From positions 1 through 64,000 of the forward strand of contig JANYCT010000085.1 of assembly GCA_025360105.1 (NCBI GenBank): DNA of 64,000 nt, given 5' to 3'. The notes below the pieces were generated by a model, which saw only the letters and a list, made by a program, of their open reading frames with translations, ran no database searches and was not told the origin of the DNA. How positions within the stretch are numbered: position 1 is the stretch's first letter; each line of letters opens with the position of its first letter. The position numbers and the translations under genes are program-made. Of this stretch, positions 43,203 through 50,742 are shown in pieces. The DNA comes from Actinomycetes bacterium. GTDB taxonomy: Bacteria > Actinomycetota > Acidimicrobiia > Acidimicrobiales > Ilumatobacteraceae.

Positions 43203-43362
43203 GCCCCCTTGCGCGAACGTGATGTGATAGGGGACAATGACAGGCATGTAATTACAGGGGTGCGACCCGACTCTTCGGACTCGATCGCGCCGCTGCAAGA
43301 CGCAAGGTACCGGTTGGCTCGATTCGGGTTCGTTACGGCCGGCAAGGCAGGGAGGCCACTTC

Positions 43363-43662
43363 ATGAGTTTCAACAACACCCAAGACAACCGCGATCACCG
43401 CGATCAGAATGGCGACGATCGCAGTTGGCAGGACCAGGCCAACTGCCTGGGCGTCGATCCCGATCTGTTCTTCCCCGAACGCGGCGCGAGCACACGCGAA
43501 GCCAAAGAAGTCTGTCGTGGTTGTGTGGTTCGCCTCGATTGCCTCGAGTTTGCTCTGGTGAACGGAGAGAAGTTCGGTATCTGGGGTGGCCTCAGCGAGC
43601 GCGAGCGTCGTCGCCTGCGCCGCCAGCGTGCCCAGTCAACCCGGCGCACCGCCACCGCCTGA
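43363..43662 (+). CDS. WhiB-family iron-sulfur transcriptional regulator
   Basis: A 99-residue Wbl protein. It has the four cysteines of the [4Fe-4S] site at residues 28, 51, 54 and 60 (C-x22-C-x2-C-x5-C). The turn FGIWGGLSERERRRLRRQR follows, in which GIWGG contacts sigma and the basic tail binds DNA. The N-terminus is rich in Asp, Asn and Arg. It is a redox- or NO-responsive regulator specific to Actinobacteria; the subclass (WhiB1 or WhiB2-like) is uncertain. ATG 43363 follows a leader of over 100 bases. The stop codon begins a 12-base tandem repeat. Confidence 0.95.
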   Translation: MSFNNTQDNRDHRDQNGDDRSWQDQANCLGVDPDLFFPERGASTREAKEVCRGCVVRLDCLEFALVNGEKFGIWGGLSERERRRLRRQRAQSTRRTATA

Positions 43663-43713
43663 ACTGCCGGGTGAACCGCGGCCTGAACTGCCGGGTGAAC
43701 TGCCGGGTGAACG
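43660..43713 (+). repeat. 12-base tandem repeat starting at the whiB stop codon
   Basis: Units TGAACTGCCGGG, TGAACCGCGGCC, TGAACTGCCGGG and TGAACTGCCGGG, then a partial TGAACG. The period is a multiple of three, so every unit places TGA in the whiB frame. Confidence 0.75.
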
Positions 43714-43802
43714 GTCGCGCAGTCCTCGAGTGTCAAGCGGTCACGTCCGAGAAACACTCCGAAACCCCTTCCGGCGCCTACCGCTGGCGTGCCATCCGAT
43801 GC

Positions 43803-43808
43803 TAAGGT
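43803..43808 (+). promoter_or_regulatory. -10-like TAAGGT, leaderless start of tatA
   Basis: TAAGGT lies 6 bases before ATG 43815, with no Shine-Dalgarno sequence. Confidence 0.55.
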
Positions 43809-43814
43809 ACGCAC

Positions 43815-44063
43815 ATGCTTTCATTCCTTGATCCTCCCGAGATTGGCTTGCTGGTCATTTTGGTCTTGGTGCTTTTCGGTGGCTCGCAGTTGCCGAAGCT
43901 GGCCAAGAACTTGGGCAAGGCCCAGCAAGAGTTCAAAAAGGGCCTCGACACCGGCGCCAAAGAGGCCGAGATCGAGTCAGAGTCAGATGCCGACAAGCTC
44001 AAGCGCCTCGCCGAGATCGACAAGGCCGCCAGCGAGGCCAAGCAGGCCAGCGAGAACAACTGA
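43815..44063 (+). CDS. tatA: twin-arginine translocase subunit TatA/E
   Basis: An 82-residue TatA-family protein. It has one N-terminal membrane helix (IGLLVILVLVLFGGSQLP), then the amphipathic helix KLAKNLGKAQQEFKKGL with the FGGSQLPKLAKNLGK hinge typical of TatA. A charged, alanine/lysine/glutamate-rich cytosolic tail completes it. It forms the protein-conducting oligomer for folded proteins with RR signals, such as the DUF1501 protein and possibly the serpin here. tatB and tatC are not in the window. The start is supported by a TAAGGT box 6 bases upstream; a terminator follows at 44151. Confidence 0.93.
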   Translation: MLSFLDPPEIGLLVILVLVLFGGSQLPKLAKNLGKAQQEFKKGLDTGAKEAEIESESDADKLKRLAEIDKAASEAKQASENN

Positions 44064-44150
44064 TTTCAGCACCGCTGATCCGAAACAAACGGATCAACAG
44101 GGTCGCCAGGCCGTCAATTACGAGTCTGCCACCTGCGGGAACTCACGATC

Positions 44151-44181
44151 AAGCGCCGACGCCCCATGGGTGTCGGCGCTT
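44151..44181. terminator. bidirectional terminator between tatA and second whiB
   Basis: AAGCGCCGAC (44151-44160) pairs with GTCGGCGCTT (44172-44181) around an 11-base loop. TGTTTCG follows on the plus strand. It lies between convergent tatA and the minus-strand whiB. Confidence 0.65.
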
Positions 44182-44228
44182 GTTTCGTTCGTGAACTGCA
44201 GATGGCGCGAACCGTAATCGGCGCAAAC

Positions 44229-44492
44229 TCAGGCGGGGCTGACGGCAATGCGCCGACGCTTGAGAATGCGGCGACGCTCGCGTTCGCTGCACCCGCCCCA
44301 CACGCCGTGTTCGATGCGGTTGTACAGCGCGTACTCAAGGCACGTGTCCACGACTTCGCAAGTCGCGCAGATCTTGCGGGCGCGGTCAACACCGACGCCA
44401 TCGCTGGGGAAGAAGGCTGCAGGTGGGTAGTTGCGGCAATTGCCCTGCGCCATCCATATGGTTGCTGCATCTTCGGAGGTGTGGTCGTGCAT
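44229..44492 (-). CDS. second WhiB-family iron-sulfur regulator
   Basis: An 87-residue Wbl protein with cysteines at residues 19, 42, 45 and 51 (ICATCEVVDTC) and the signature HGVWGGCSERERRRILKRRR. This spacing is that of the short WhiB group that includes WhiB1 and WhmD-like regulators. It is distinct from the whiB at 43363 (GVWGG against GIWGG, different N-terminus). ATG 44492 is set by AAAGG in the leader. The open frame to 44570 is not needed. It is divergent from the small gene at 44695 and convergent to tatA. Two whiB genes within 1.1 kb is notable. Confidence 0.94.
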   Translation of the reverse strand: MHDHTSEDAATIWMAQGNCRNYPPAAFFPSDGVGVDRARKICATCEVVDTCLEYALYNRIEHGVWGGCSERERRRILKRRRIAVSPA

Positions 44493-44662
44493 CGACGAGC
44501 CTTTCGTTGTTCCACGTTGTACGTGGTCCGCCCGCACGAGCCCCGAAGGGCGACGGCAACCAAACCACACGATTGTCTCTCTTCAGACGTTCGACGCAGC
44601 CAATCGGTTCCCGCTTGGGCCATAGTCAAACAGATTTATTCCGTGATTCCAAGCATCTCCGG

Positions 44663-44668
44663 TACAAT
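44663..44668 (+). promoter_or_regulatory. -10-like TACAAT with leader
   Basis: TACAAT, close to the consensus TATAAT, is 26 bases before ATG 44695. Unlike most starts here this one has both a leader and AGGAG 6 bases before the ATG. Confidence 0.5.
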
Positions 44669-44694
44669 CATCGCTTCGTCCGCCAGGAGTGTTC

Positions 44695-44958
44695 ATGACC
44701 GACATCAACGTGCAACCGCGTGCCCATGCGCGCATCGTCTATCTCGGCCCTGTGTCACCCCACTGGGAGGTCTACGGCGACTATGGCGACCGTGTGGTGC
44801 TCGATGAGTTCCGCAACCGCATATTGGCCCGTCTGGTGCTGTTGCCACGCGACGATCCGCAGTTCCGCCGCAACCGCGAGCGCATCGTGCGTGACGCGGA
44901 GCGTGAGGCGATCTCAATTGAATGGCATCTCGGCCTACCCGACGACGACGAGCAATAG
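44695..44958 (+). CDS. small conserved-looking hypothetical protein
   Basis: An 87-residue basic, soluble protein that I do not recognise. It starts MTDINVQPRAHARIVYLGPV, then WEVYGDYGDRVVLDEFRNRI and ends in an acidic DDDEQ tail. The middle is arginine-rich (PQFRRNRERIVRDAEREA) and probably helical. The start has AGGAG 6 bases upstream and a good -10 box, which makes it likely to be real. It sits between the second whiB (divergent) and ppk. A 15-16-base tandem repeat begins 7 bases after its stop. A role as a small DNA- or RNA-binding protein is only a guess. Confidence 0.55.
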   Translation: MTDINVQPRAHARIVYLGPVSPHWEVYGDYGDRVVLDEFRNRILARLVLLPRDDPQFRRNRERIVRDAEREAISIEWHLGLPDDDEQ

Positions 44959-44964
44959 ATCATC

Positions 44965-45078
44965 GACGTCATGTTGTTCGACGCCATGTTGTTTGAGCGT
45001 CATGTTGTTCGACGCCATGTTGCTTGAGCGTCATGTTGGTTGAGCGTCATGTTGGTTGAGTGTCATGGTGGATGAGCG
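44965..45078 (+). repeat. 15-16-base tandem repeat running into ppk
   Basis: About seven imperfect copies of GAGCGTCATGTTGGTT-like units (GACGCCATGTTGTTT variants) lie end to end between the small gene and ppk. Each holds CATG with an in-phase or out-of-phase ATG. The last copies form the ppk start codon region. Confidence 0.75.
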
Positions 45079-47116
45079 TCACCTGAATCGCGAGCTCAGT
45101 TGGCTCGAGTTCAACCGACGAGTGCTGTCACTGGCGAGCGAACCGGGCATCCCGTTGCTCGAGCGAGTGAAGTTCGTTGCGATCTTTTCGTCGAACCTCG
45201 ATGAGTTCTTCCAGGTGCGCGTCGCAGCACTCCACGACCAAGTGGCCGCGGGCATTACGACGCCCGCACCTGATGGTCGCACCCCCCTCGAGCAACTTGC
45301 TGCGATCGCAGATGAGGTGCGCTCACAGATCGCCACTCAAGAAGACATCGTTGCCCACGAACTGCGACCCATGTTAGCCGCCGAGGGCATCACGATCCTG
45401 CCGTGGGGCGACCTGACCGCCGACGACCAGCGCTACGTGGTCGAGATCTTCCAGCAGCGCATCTTTCCCGTACTCACGCCGCTCGCCGTCGATCCGGCGC
45501 ATCCCTTCCCGTACATTTCCAACCTTGCGTTCAGTATTGCGGCGATGGTTCGCGACCCAGAAACTGGCGAGCGACGGTTTGCCCGACTGAAGGTTCCGTC
45601 GATGTTCCCGCGTCTGCTTGCCCTGGCCGATGGGCAACGCTTCGTTCCTGTGGAACAGGTGATCGCGGCGCACCTACACACCCTGTTCATCGGTATGGAC
45701 ATCGAGGAATGGGCTGCGTTTCGCATCACCCGTAACGCAGACCTCACCGTGGAAGACGAGGAAGCCGACGATTTGTTGGCGGCCGTCGAACTCGAACTGC
45801 GCCGACGCCGCTTCGGGCGTGCTGTGCGTCTCGAGGTCGAGACAACGATGAGCCCGGAGATGCTCGAACTGCTGCGCCGCGAGCTCGAGCTGGAATCGGA
45901 TGCCGTGACGTTCCATCGCCAACTGCTCGACCTCACCTGCCTGTTTGCGGTGCACGGGGTGGATCGCCCGGCATTGAAGGACCCTCCGTGGCCCCCTATC
46001 ACTGCGGGTCGAATCGCCCGTGCCGAGGAAGCCGAACGCAGCCTGTTCTCCGTAATCCGAGAACGTGCTCTGTTGGTGCATCACCCCTATGAGTCGTTCT
46101 CGAGCTCGGTTGAGGCCTTCATCGACCAAGCCGCAGCCGATCCGCGGGTGCAGTCGATCAAGATGACGCTGTATCGCACCTCGGGCGACAGCCCAATTGC
46201 CCGCAGTCTCATCCGGGCCGCCGAGCGCGGCGTGCAGGTAGCGGTGCTCGTAGAGCTCAAAGCACGGTTCGACGAAGCCACCAACGTGACCTGGGCGCGA
46301 ACACTCGAACGCGCCGGAGTGCACGTGGTCTATGGCGTGGTCGGGCTCAAGACGCACGCCAAGTGTGTGCTCGTGGTCCGCAACGACGCCGATGGCCTCC
46401 GGCGATACGTGCATCTGGGTACCGGGAACTACAACTCCAAGACCGCGCGAATCTATGAAGATCTCGGATTTCTCACCTGCGACCCTGCGATCGGTGAGGA
46501 CGCAACGCAACTGTTCAATCACCTCACGGGGTACAGCCGTGGCCAGGACTACAACGTGCTCATCGTGGCGCCCCATAGCCTCCGGCCGCGTCTGCTCGAG
46601 CTGATCGCCAATGAGGTCGTGCACGGCGATGCTGGCCACGTCACGATCAAGACCAACTCGATCGGTGATCCGGAGATGATCGAGGCGCTCTACGCGGCGA
46701 GCCAAGCTGGGGTACGTGTCGATCTTCTGGTGCGCGGCATTTGCTGTCTGCGCGCTGGCGTGCCGGGGCTGTCGGACAACATTCGCGTCCGAAGCGTGCT
46801 CGGTCGCTACCTCGAGCACTCCCGCGTGTATCGATTTGCACACGGTGCCGCCGACGGGGCTCCCGTTCACCTCATCGGTTCGGCCGATCTCATGCCCCGC
46901 AACCTCGATCGTCGCGTCGAACTGCTCGTACCGGTGGTGCATCCCAAGCATCAGGCATGGCTCGACGAGGTCATCGATTTCTACCTTGCGCCCGATGTCG
47001 TTGCGTTCGATATGCAGCCTGACAACAGCTTTTTGCGGGTTGGCCCAGCCGATGTGTTCACTCCGCACACTCAGGAGCGCATGTATCACTGGGTCGGCGC
47101 GAAGCAGCGGCGCTGA
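45065..47116 (+). CDS. ppk: polyphosphate kinase 1
   Basis: A 683-residue PPK1, which reversibly makes long-chain polyphosphate from ATP. It begins [20 protein letters not shown], as PPK1 does. [13 protein letters not shown] (N domain), [27 protein letters not shown] and the phospho-histidine motif [13 protein letters not shown] (His near residue 436) follow, then HLGTGNYN. The C-terminal second catalytic His region ([11 protein letters not shown]-like, here [12 protein letters not shown]) is present. Length fits (~690). ATG 45065 is chosen; TTG 45056 and GTG 45068 are alternatives inside the upstream repeat. It heads the phosphate block with pstB, phoU and the two-component pair. Confidence 0.95.
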   Translation: MVDERHLNRELSWLEFNRRVLSLASEPGIPLLERVKFVAIFSSNLDEFFQVRVAALHDQVAAGITTPAPDGRTPLEQLAAIADEVRSQIATQEDIVAHELRPMLAAEGITILPWGDLTADDQRYVVEIFQQRIFPVLTPLAVDPAHPFPYISNLAFSIAAMVRDPETGERRFARLKVPSMFPRLLALADGQRFVPVEQVIAAHLHTLFIGMDIEEWAAFRITRNADLTVEDEEADDLLAAVELELRRRRFGRAVRLEVETTMSPEMLELLRRELELESDAVTFHRQLLDLTCLFAVHGVDRPALKDPPWPPITAGRIARAEEAERSLFSVIRERALLVHHPYESFSSSVEAFIDQAAADPRVQSIKMTLYRTSGDSPIARSLIRAAERGVQVAVLVELKARFDEATNVTWARTLERAGVHVVYGVVGLKTHAKCVLVVRNDADGLRRYVHLGTGNYNSKTARIYEDLGFLTCDPAIGEDATQLFNHLTGYSRGQDYNVLIVAPHSLRPRLLELIANEVVHGDAGHVTIKTNSIGDPEMIEALYAASQAGVRVDLLVRGICCLRAGVPGLSDNIRVRSVLGRYLEHSRVYRFAHGAADGAPVHLIGSADLMPRNLDRRVELLVPVVHPKHQAWLDEVIDFYLAPDVVAFDMQPDNSFLRVGPADVFTPHTQERMYHWVGAKQRR

Positions 47117-47167
47117 TCCGGCGAGGTGGCCCCAACAGGCACGTCGCGTGGGGTCGACCATGGTGTT

Positions 47168-47189
47168 GTTCACCCGTTGTTCACCTGCG
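47168..47189 (+). promoter_or_regulatory. PHO-box-like direct repeat upstream of pstB
   Basis: GTTCACCCGTT at 47168-47178 is followed at once by GTTCACCTGCG at 47179-47189, an 11-base direct repeat of GTTCACC. This is the unit of PhoP/PHO boxes in Streptomyces. It sits about 110 bases before pstB and is the natural target of the RegX3-like regulator encoded downstream. Confidence 0.6.
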
Positions 47190-47224
47190 GTCAGGGTCTC
47201 GGCTACCTTGATGCCCTACCGTTC

Positions 47225-47251
47225 GCCGTGTTGGCAACCCGACAACACGGC
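47225..47251. other. hairpin in the pstB leader
   Basis: GCCGTGTTG (47225-47233) pairs with CAACACGGC (47243-47251) over a 9-base loop, between the PHO-box-like repeat and the pstB ATG. It may be an operator or leader structure. Confidence 0.5.
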
Positions 47252-47297
47252 GGTATCCGTGCGAACACGGGATGAACCGATCGCGAAGGAACGTCTG

Positions 47298-48143
47298 ATG
47301 ATTGCCGCCGAGGTGCGACCCGACATGCTGGAACAGGGCGATGAGCGCGTCGGCGACCCACGTGACATTCTCGTGACCACGGACCTCGCTGTTCACTATG
47401 GTTCGCTACTCGCGGTGCGCGACGTGAACATGAGTATTCGCCAACACGAGATCACGGCGTTCATCGGGCCTTCCGGTTGCGGCAAATCCACCGTGCTGCG
47501 TTGCCTCAATCGTATGAACGATCTCATCGACATCGCTCGCATCGAGGGTACGGTCAGATATCACGGCGTCAATCTGTACGACCCCCAAGTGAGCGCTGTT
47601 CAGGTTCGTCGGCGTATCGGCATGGTGTTCCAGAAGCCGAATCCCTTTCCGAAGAGCATCTACGACAACGTCGCATTCGGCCCGCGGCTTGGCGGCGTGA
47701 AAAAGAAGGCCGATCTCGATGCGGTCGTTGAGTCGTCGTTACGCGATGCGGCGCTGTGGGATGAGGTCAAAACCCGGTTGAAGACGTCCGGGCTGGGGCT
47801 CTCCGGCGGCCAACAGCAGCGGTTGTGCATTGCGCGCACCATCGCCGTGCAACCCGAGATCGTGCTGATGGACGAGCCGTGTTCGGCACTCGACCCCATT
47901 GCGTCCGCGCGCATTGAGGATCTTATGCAGGAGATGAAAACCCGCTACACCATTGTCGTGGTCACGCACAACATGCAGCAGGCGGCCCGCGTGAGCGATC
48001 GCACGGCGTTCTTCACCACCGAGGTCAATAACGAGAGCGACCGTCGTACCGGAGTATTGGTGGAGTTCGGCAGAACCACGTCAATGTTCGCGAATCCCAC
48101 CGACGAGCGAACCGAGCAATACATCACAGGGAGGTTCGGCTGA
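47298..48143 (+). CDS. pstB: phosphate ABC transporter ATP-binding protein
   Basis: A 281-residue PstB. It has Walker [10 protein letters not shown] near residue 57, the Pst-specific [29 protein letters not shown], the ABC signature [14 protein letters not shown] and Walker [16 protein letters not shown]. It energises high-affinity phosphate import. No pstS, pstC or pstA lies next to it, so these partners must be elsewhere. The N-terminus has about 25 extra residues before [14 protein letters not shown] 47298 has AAGGA 8 bases upstream. The stop overlaps phoU (TGATG). The same cluster with phoU and senX3/regX3 suggests co-regulation by phosphate. Confidence 0.95.
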   Translation: MIAAEVRPDMLEQGDERVGDPRDILVTTDLAVHYGSLLAVRDVNMSIRQHEITAFIGPSGCGKSTVLRCLNRMNDLIDIARIEGTVRYHGVNLYDPQVSAVQVRRRIGMVFQKPNPFPKSIYDNVAFGPRLGGVKKKADLDAVVESSLRDAALWDEVKTRLKTSGLGLSGGQQQRLCIARTIAVQPEIVLMDEPCSALDPIASARIEDLMQEMKTRYTIVVVTHNMQQAARVSDRTAFFTTEVNNESDRRTGVLVEFGRTTSMFANPTDERTEQYITGRFG

Positions 48144-48880
48144 TGGACGAGCTTCGCAAGAGTTTTCATCACGACATCGAGGACGTTCGTACCGAACTGG
48201 TGCACCTCGCGGCGTTTGTGACTGAGTCGATTCCGCGCGCGACCGCGGTGCTGTTGAACGGCGACCTCGAGGGTGCCGACGAGATCATTGGTGGCGACGA
48301 CGAAATCGACGCGCGTTCGTTGGACCTCGAGGACCGCTGCGTGCAGATCCTTGCGCTGCAGGCACCGGTGGCCGGCGATCTTCGCCAGATCGTCGCCGCG
48401 TTGAAGATGGTGGCCGAGGTCGAGCGGTCCGCCGATCTGGTGTGCAACATCTGCAAGGCGGCACGACGCATCTACGGCCACGCGCTCGACCCCACCTTGC
48501 GCGGCATCATCACGCGCATGGGCGAGCAGGCGCAACAGCTCTATATCGCCGCGATCGAATCGTTCGTCGAAAACGACGCCGCGAAGGCTGCCGCTATCGA
48601 CGATATGGACAACTACCTCGACGCGTTGCAGAAGCAGTTCGTTCAGGCGATTTTCGAAAGCCATGCTGCAGGCCGCATCGATCTGCAGGTGGCCGTGCAG
48701 CTCGCGGTGGTGGCCCGTTTCTACGAGCGCATCGGCGATCATGCGGTGAACATCGGTGAGCGCGTGCGATTTGTTGTCACTGGCTGGTTGCCCGAGCATC
48801 GTGGTGCAGCCAGGTTCCGGTCTCGTACCGACGACACGGGTGAGATCGTGCGTCAGGTCGTCGAAGGCTCTGGTAGCTAA
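48143..48880 (+). CDS. phoU: phosphate-signalling regulator PhoU
   Basis: A 245-residue PhoU, made of two three-helix bundles that bind metal clusters and report transporter state to the sensor kinase. It opens [20 protein letters not shown], with ADEIIGGDDEIDARSLDLE in the first repeat, and LQAPVAGDLRQIVAALKMV and VARFYERIGDHAVNIGERVR in the second. The ERIGDHA motif is the conserved metal-binding segment. Length agrees with PhoU (~220-240). ATG 48143 shares one base with the stop of pstB. It is followed 3 bases later by the sensor kinase gene. Confidence 0.95.
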   Translation: MDELRKSFHHDIEDVRTELVHLAAFVTESIPRATAVLLNGDLEGADEIIGGDDEIDARSLDLEDRCVQILALQAPVAGDLRQIVAALKMVAEVERSADLVCNICKAARRIYGHALDPTLRGIITRMGEQAQQLYIAAIESFVENDAAKAAAIDDMDNYLDALQKQFVQAIFESHAAGRIDLQVAVQLAVVARFYERIGDHAVNIGERVRFVVTGWLPEHRGAARFRSRTDDTGEIVRQVVEGSGS

Positions 48881-48883
48881 CCA

Positions 48884-50020
48884 ATGACTTTGCTCTGGCT
48901 GTTCGCCGGTGGTGCAGTCGGTGCTGCCGTGACAGCTGTGATGATGCAGCGCGTCCGTAGGAAGGTTCGCACCGAGACCGATGCCGCGGAGCATTCAGCG
49001 TCACAGGTCTTCGCGGAGTTGTCGACCCGCACCGATCGGTTGCAGGCAGCGCTCGACGCGATGCCTTACGGTGTCGTCGTTGTCGACCGCGACGGCCGCG
49101 TCCTTGTGCGCAATCAGGCCTCTGACGACGCCGGAGCCGATGCCCACAATGAAGTGCTCGTACAGGCTGCGGTGCAGTACAACCTTCGATCCGCGCAGCG
49201 CGGTGAGGCCAGGTCGCAGACCGTCGAACTCTACGGTCCGCCGCGTCGCGTCATCGTCGTGCACGCCCGGCCGCTCAGCTCTGACGGGGCGATGGCCACC
49301 ATCGAAGATGTCACCGAGCGTTCGCGACTCGATGCAGTTCGCACCGACTTCGTGGCGAACATCAGCCACGAGCTGAAGACGCCCATCGGCGCGTTGGCAG
49401 TACTTGCCGAGACGCTGATCGACGAGACCGATCCAGCGGTCATCAGCCGCCTCGCCGACAAGACCGTGAACGAGGCGCACCGCGTCGCGAAGATCATCGA
49501 TGACCTGTTGGAGCTCTCCCGTATCGAACTCAGTGGCGACCTGATTGTGAGCGAATGTGACGTCGCTTCGCTGGTCCTCGAAGCGTCTTCGCGCAACAGC
49601 TACGCGGCGAGGCAGAACCAAGTTGGCGTCAACGCAGGCGATATTGCCGTTGGTCTCAAGATCAACGCCGACCACGCTCAGATTGCGTCTGCGCTGGGCA
49701 ATCTTGTGGACAACGCGGTGAAGTACAGCGAGATGGGCGGCAAGGTGACCGTCACGGCATACGCCGACCAACAAGGTGTCACCTTCGTCGTTGCCGATAC
49801 CGGCATCGGCATCCCGTTACGCGACCTCGACCGAATCTTCGAACGGTTCTACCGCGTGGATCGTGCGCGCAGTCGCGGAACCGGCGGCACGGGCTTGGGT
49901 CTTTCGATTGTTCGGCATGTGGCCAGCAACCACGGGGGTGCCGTCACCGTCGAGTCCCGCGAGGGCGAGGGCTCAACATTTCGCCTCTATATCCCCGACC
50001 GATTGGTGCCACAGACATGA
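48884..50020 (+). CDS. senX3: SenX3/PhoR-like sensor histidine kinase
   Basis: A 378-residue membrane histidine kinase. One N-terminal helix (LLWLFAGGAVGAAVTAVM), then a PAS-like domain (LDAMPYGVVVVDRDGRVL to VTERSRLDA), HisKA with FVANISHELKTPIGALAVL (His near residue 162), and HATPase with NLVDNAVKYSEMGG, VVADTGIGIP and GTGGTGLGLSIVRHVAS. Closest in layout to SenX3 of mycobacteria, which pairs with RegX3 to sense phosphate. Unlike PhoR it has only one membrane segment. It lies 3 bases after phoU and overlaps regX3 by ATGA. PhoU-SenX3 contact is known in Mycobacterium, so the same is likely here. Confidence 0.9.
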   Translation: MTLLWLFAGGAVGAAVTAVMMQRVRRKVRTETDAAEHSASQVFAELSTRTDRLQAALDAMPYGVVVVDRDGRVLVRNQASDDAGADAHNEVLVQAAVQYNLRSAQRGEARSQTVELYGPPRRVIVVHARPLSSDGAMATIEDVTERSRLDAVRTDFVANISHELKTPIGALAVLAETLIDETDPAVISRLADKTVNEAHRVAKIIDDLLELSRIELSGDLIVSECDVASLVLEASSRNSYAARQNQVGVNAGDIAVGLKINADHAQIASALGNLVDNAVKYSEMGGKVTVTAYADQQGVTFVVADTGIGIPLRDLDRIFERFYRVDRARSRGTGGTGLGLSIVRHVASNHGGAVTVESREGEGSTFRLYIPDRLVPQT

Positions 50021-50742
50021 CCACCCCAACCATCCTCCTCGTCGAAGATGAGGACAGCTTCGTCGAAGCCCTGACGGTGGGCCTCAATCGCGAGGGCTTT
50101 CGGGTCGAGGTGGCCCAAGATGGTGCCACCGCGATCGCCCGCTTTCACGAAGTGCAGCCCGACGTCGTGTTGCTCGACCTGATGCTGCCGCGCATCTCGG
50201 GCATCGATGTGTGCCGCGAGATCCGCAAGCACAGCACGGTGCCGATCATCATGGTCACAGCCAAGAGCGCGGAGATCGACATGGTCGTGGGCCTCGAGGT
50301 GGGCGCCGACGACTACATCACCAAGCCGTATCGCATTCGCGAACTCGTGGCCCGGCTGCGCGCGCTGTTGCGTCGTGCGGCGATGGAACAAACCGTTGGG
50401 GCAGCTCCTGCAACGAATGCACGCTCGTTGGTGATCGGCGACGTCTCTCTCGACTCCGACGAGCACATCGTCACAGTGGCGGGCGAGCCGGTGAGCTTGC
50501 CCCTGAAGGAGTTTGAACTGCTCCATCTGCTGCTCAGCAACGTCGGCCGGGTGCTGCCCAGAGAGCTGCTGATCGACCGTGTATGGGGCGCCGACTACGT
50601 CGGCGACACCAAGACGCTCGACGTGCACATCAAGCGGATCCGCAGCAAGATCGAACCCGATCCCTCGAACCCGCAGCGAATCGTCACGATTCGAGGACTT
50701 GGCTACAAGTACGAACGGCCTGCACCTAGCATGCGTCCGTGA
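50017..50742 (+). CDS. regX3: RegX3/PhoB-like response regulator
   Basis: A 241-residue OmpR/PhoB-type response regulator. The receiver domain has the acidic pair VEDED, phospho-Asp in VVLLDLMLPRISGIDV (residue ~54), TAKSAEIDM and KPYRIRELVARLRAL. The winged-helix DNA-binding domain includes LPLKEFELLHLLLSNVGRVL, RELLIDRVWGADY and LDVHIKRIRSKIE. It is coupled to the kinase by ATGA overlap and to the MFS gene by GTGA overlap. It is the likely binder of the PHO-box-like site at 47168. Confidence 0.93.
   Translation: MTTPTILLVEDEDSFVEALTVGLNREGFRVEVAQDGATAIARFHEVQPDVVLLDLMLPRISGIDVCREIRKHSTVPIIMVTAKSAEIDMVVGLEVGADDYITKPYRIRELVARLRALLRRAAMEQTVGAAPATNARSLVIGDVSLDSDEHIVTVAGEPVSLPLKEFELLHLLLSNVGRVLPRELLIDRVWGADYVGDTKTLDVHIKRIRSKIEPDPSNPQRIVTIRGLGYKYERPAPSMRP

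Larger units (their letters stand above)
43016..43362 (+). other. 347-base intergenic region before whiB
   Basis: No coding sequence is supported here. It holds a nested inverted repeat (43037-43077), a TCACA/TGTGA palindrome (43185-43202), a possible promoter with TTGCGC (43209-43214) and GACAAT (43233-43238) 18 bases apart, and a leader of about 118 bases before whiB. Confidence 0.5.

Noticed and set aside
44965-45078. CRISPR-like array before ppk
   Set aside because: Units are 15-16 bases and contiguous with no unique spacers.
45674-47173. 499-codon minus-strand open frame opposite ppk
   Set aside because: PPK motifs are complete on the plus strand; no support for a second gene.
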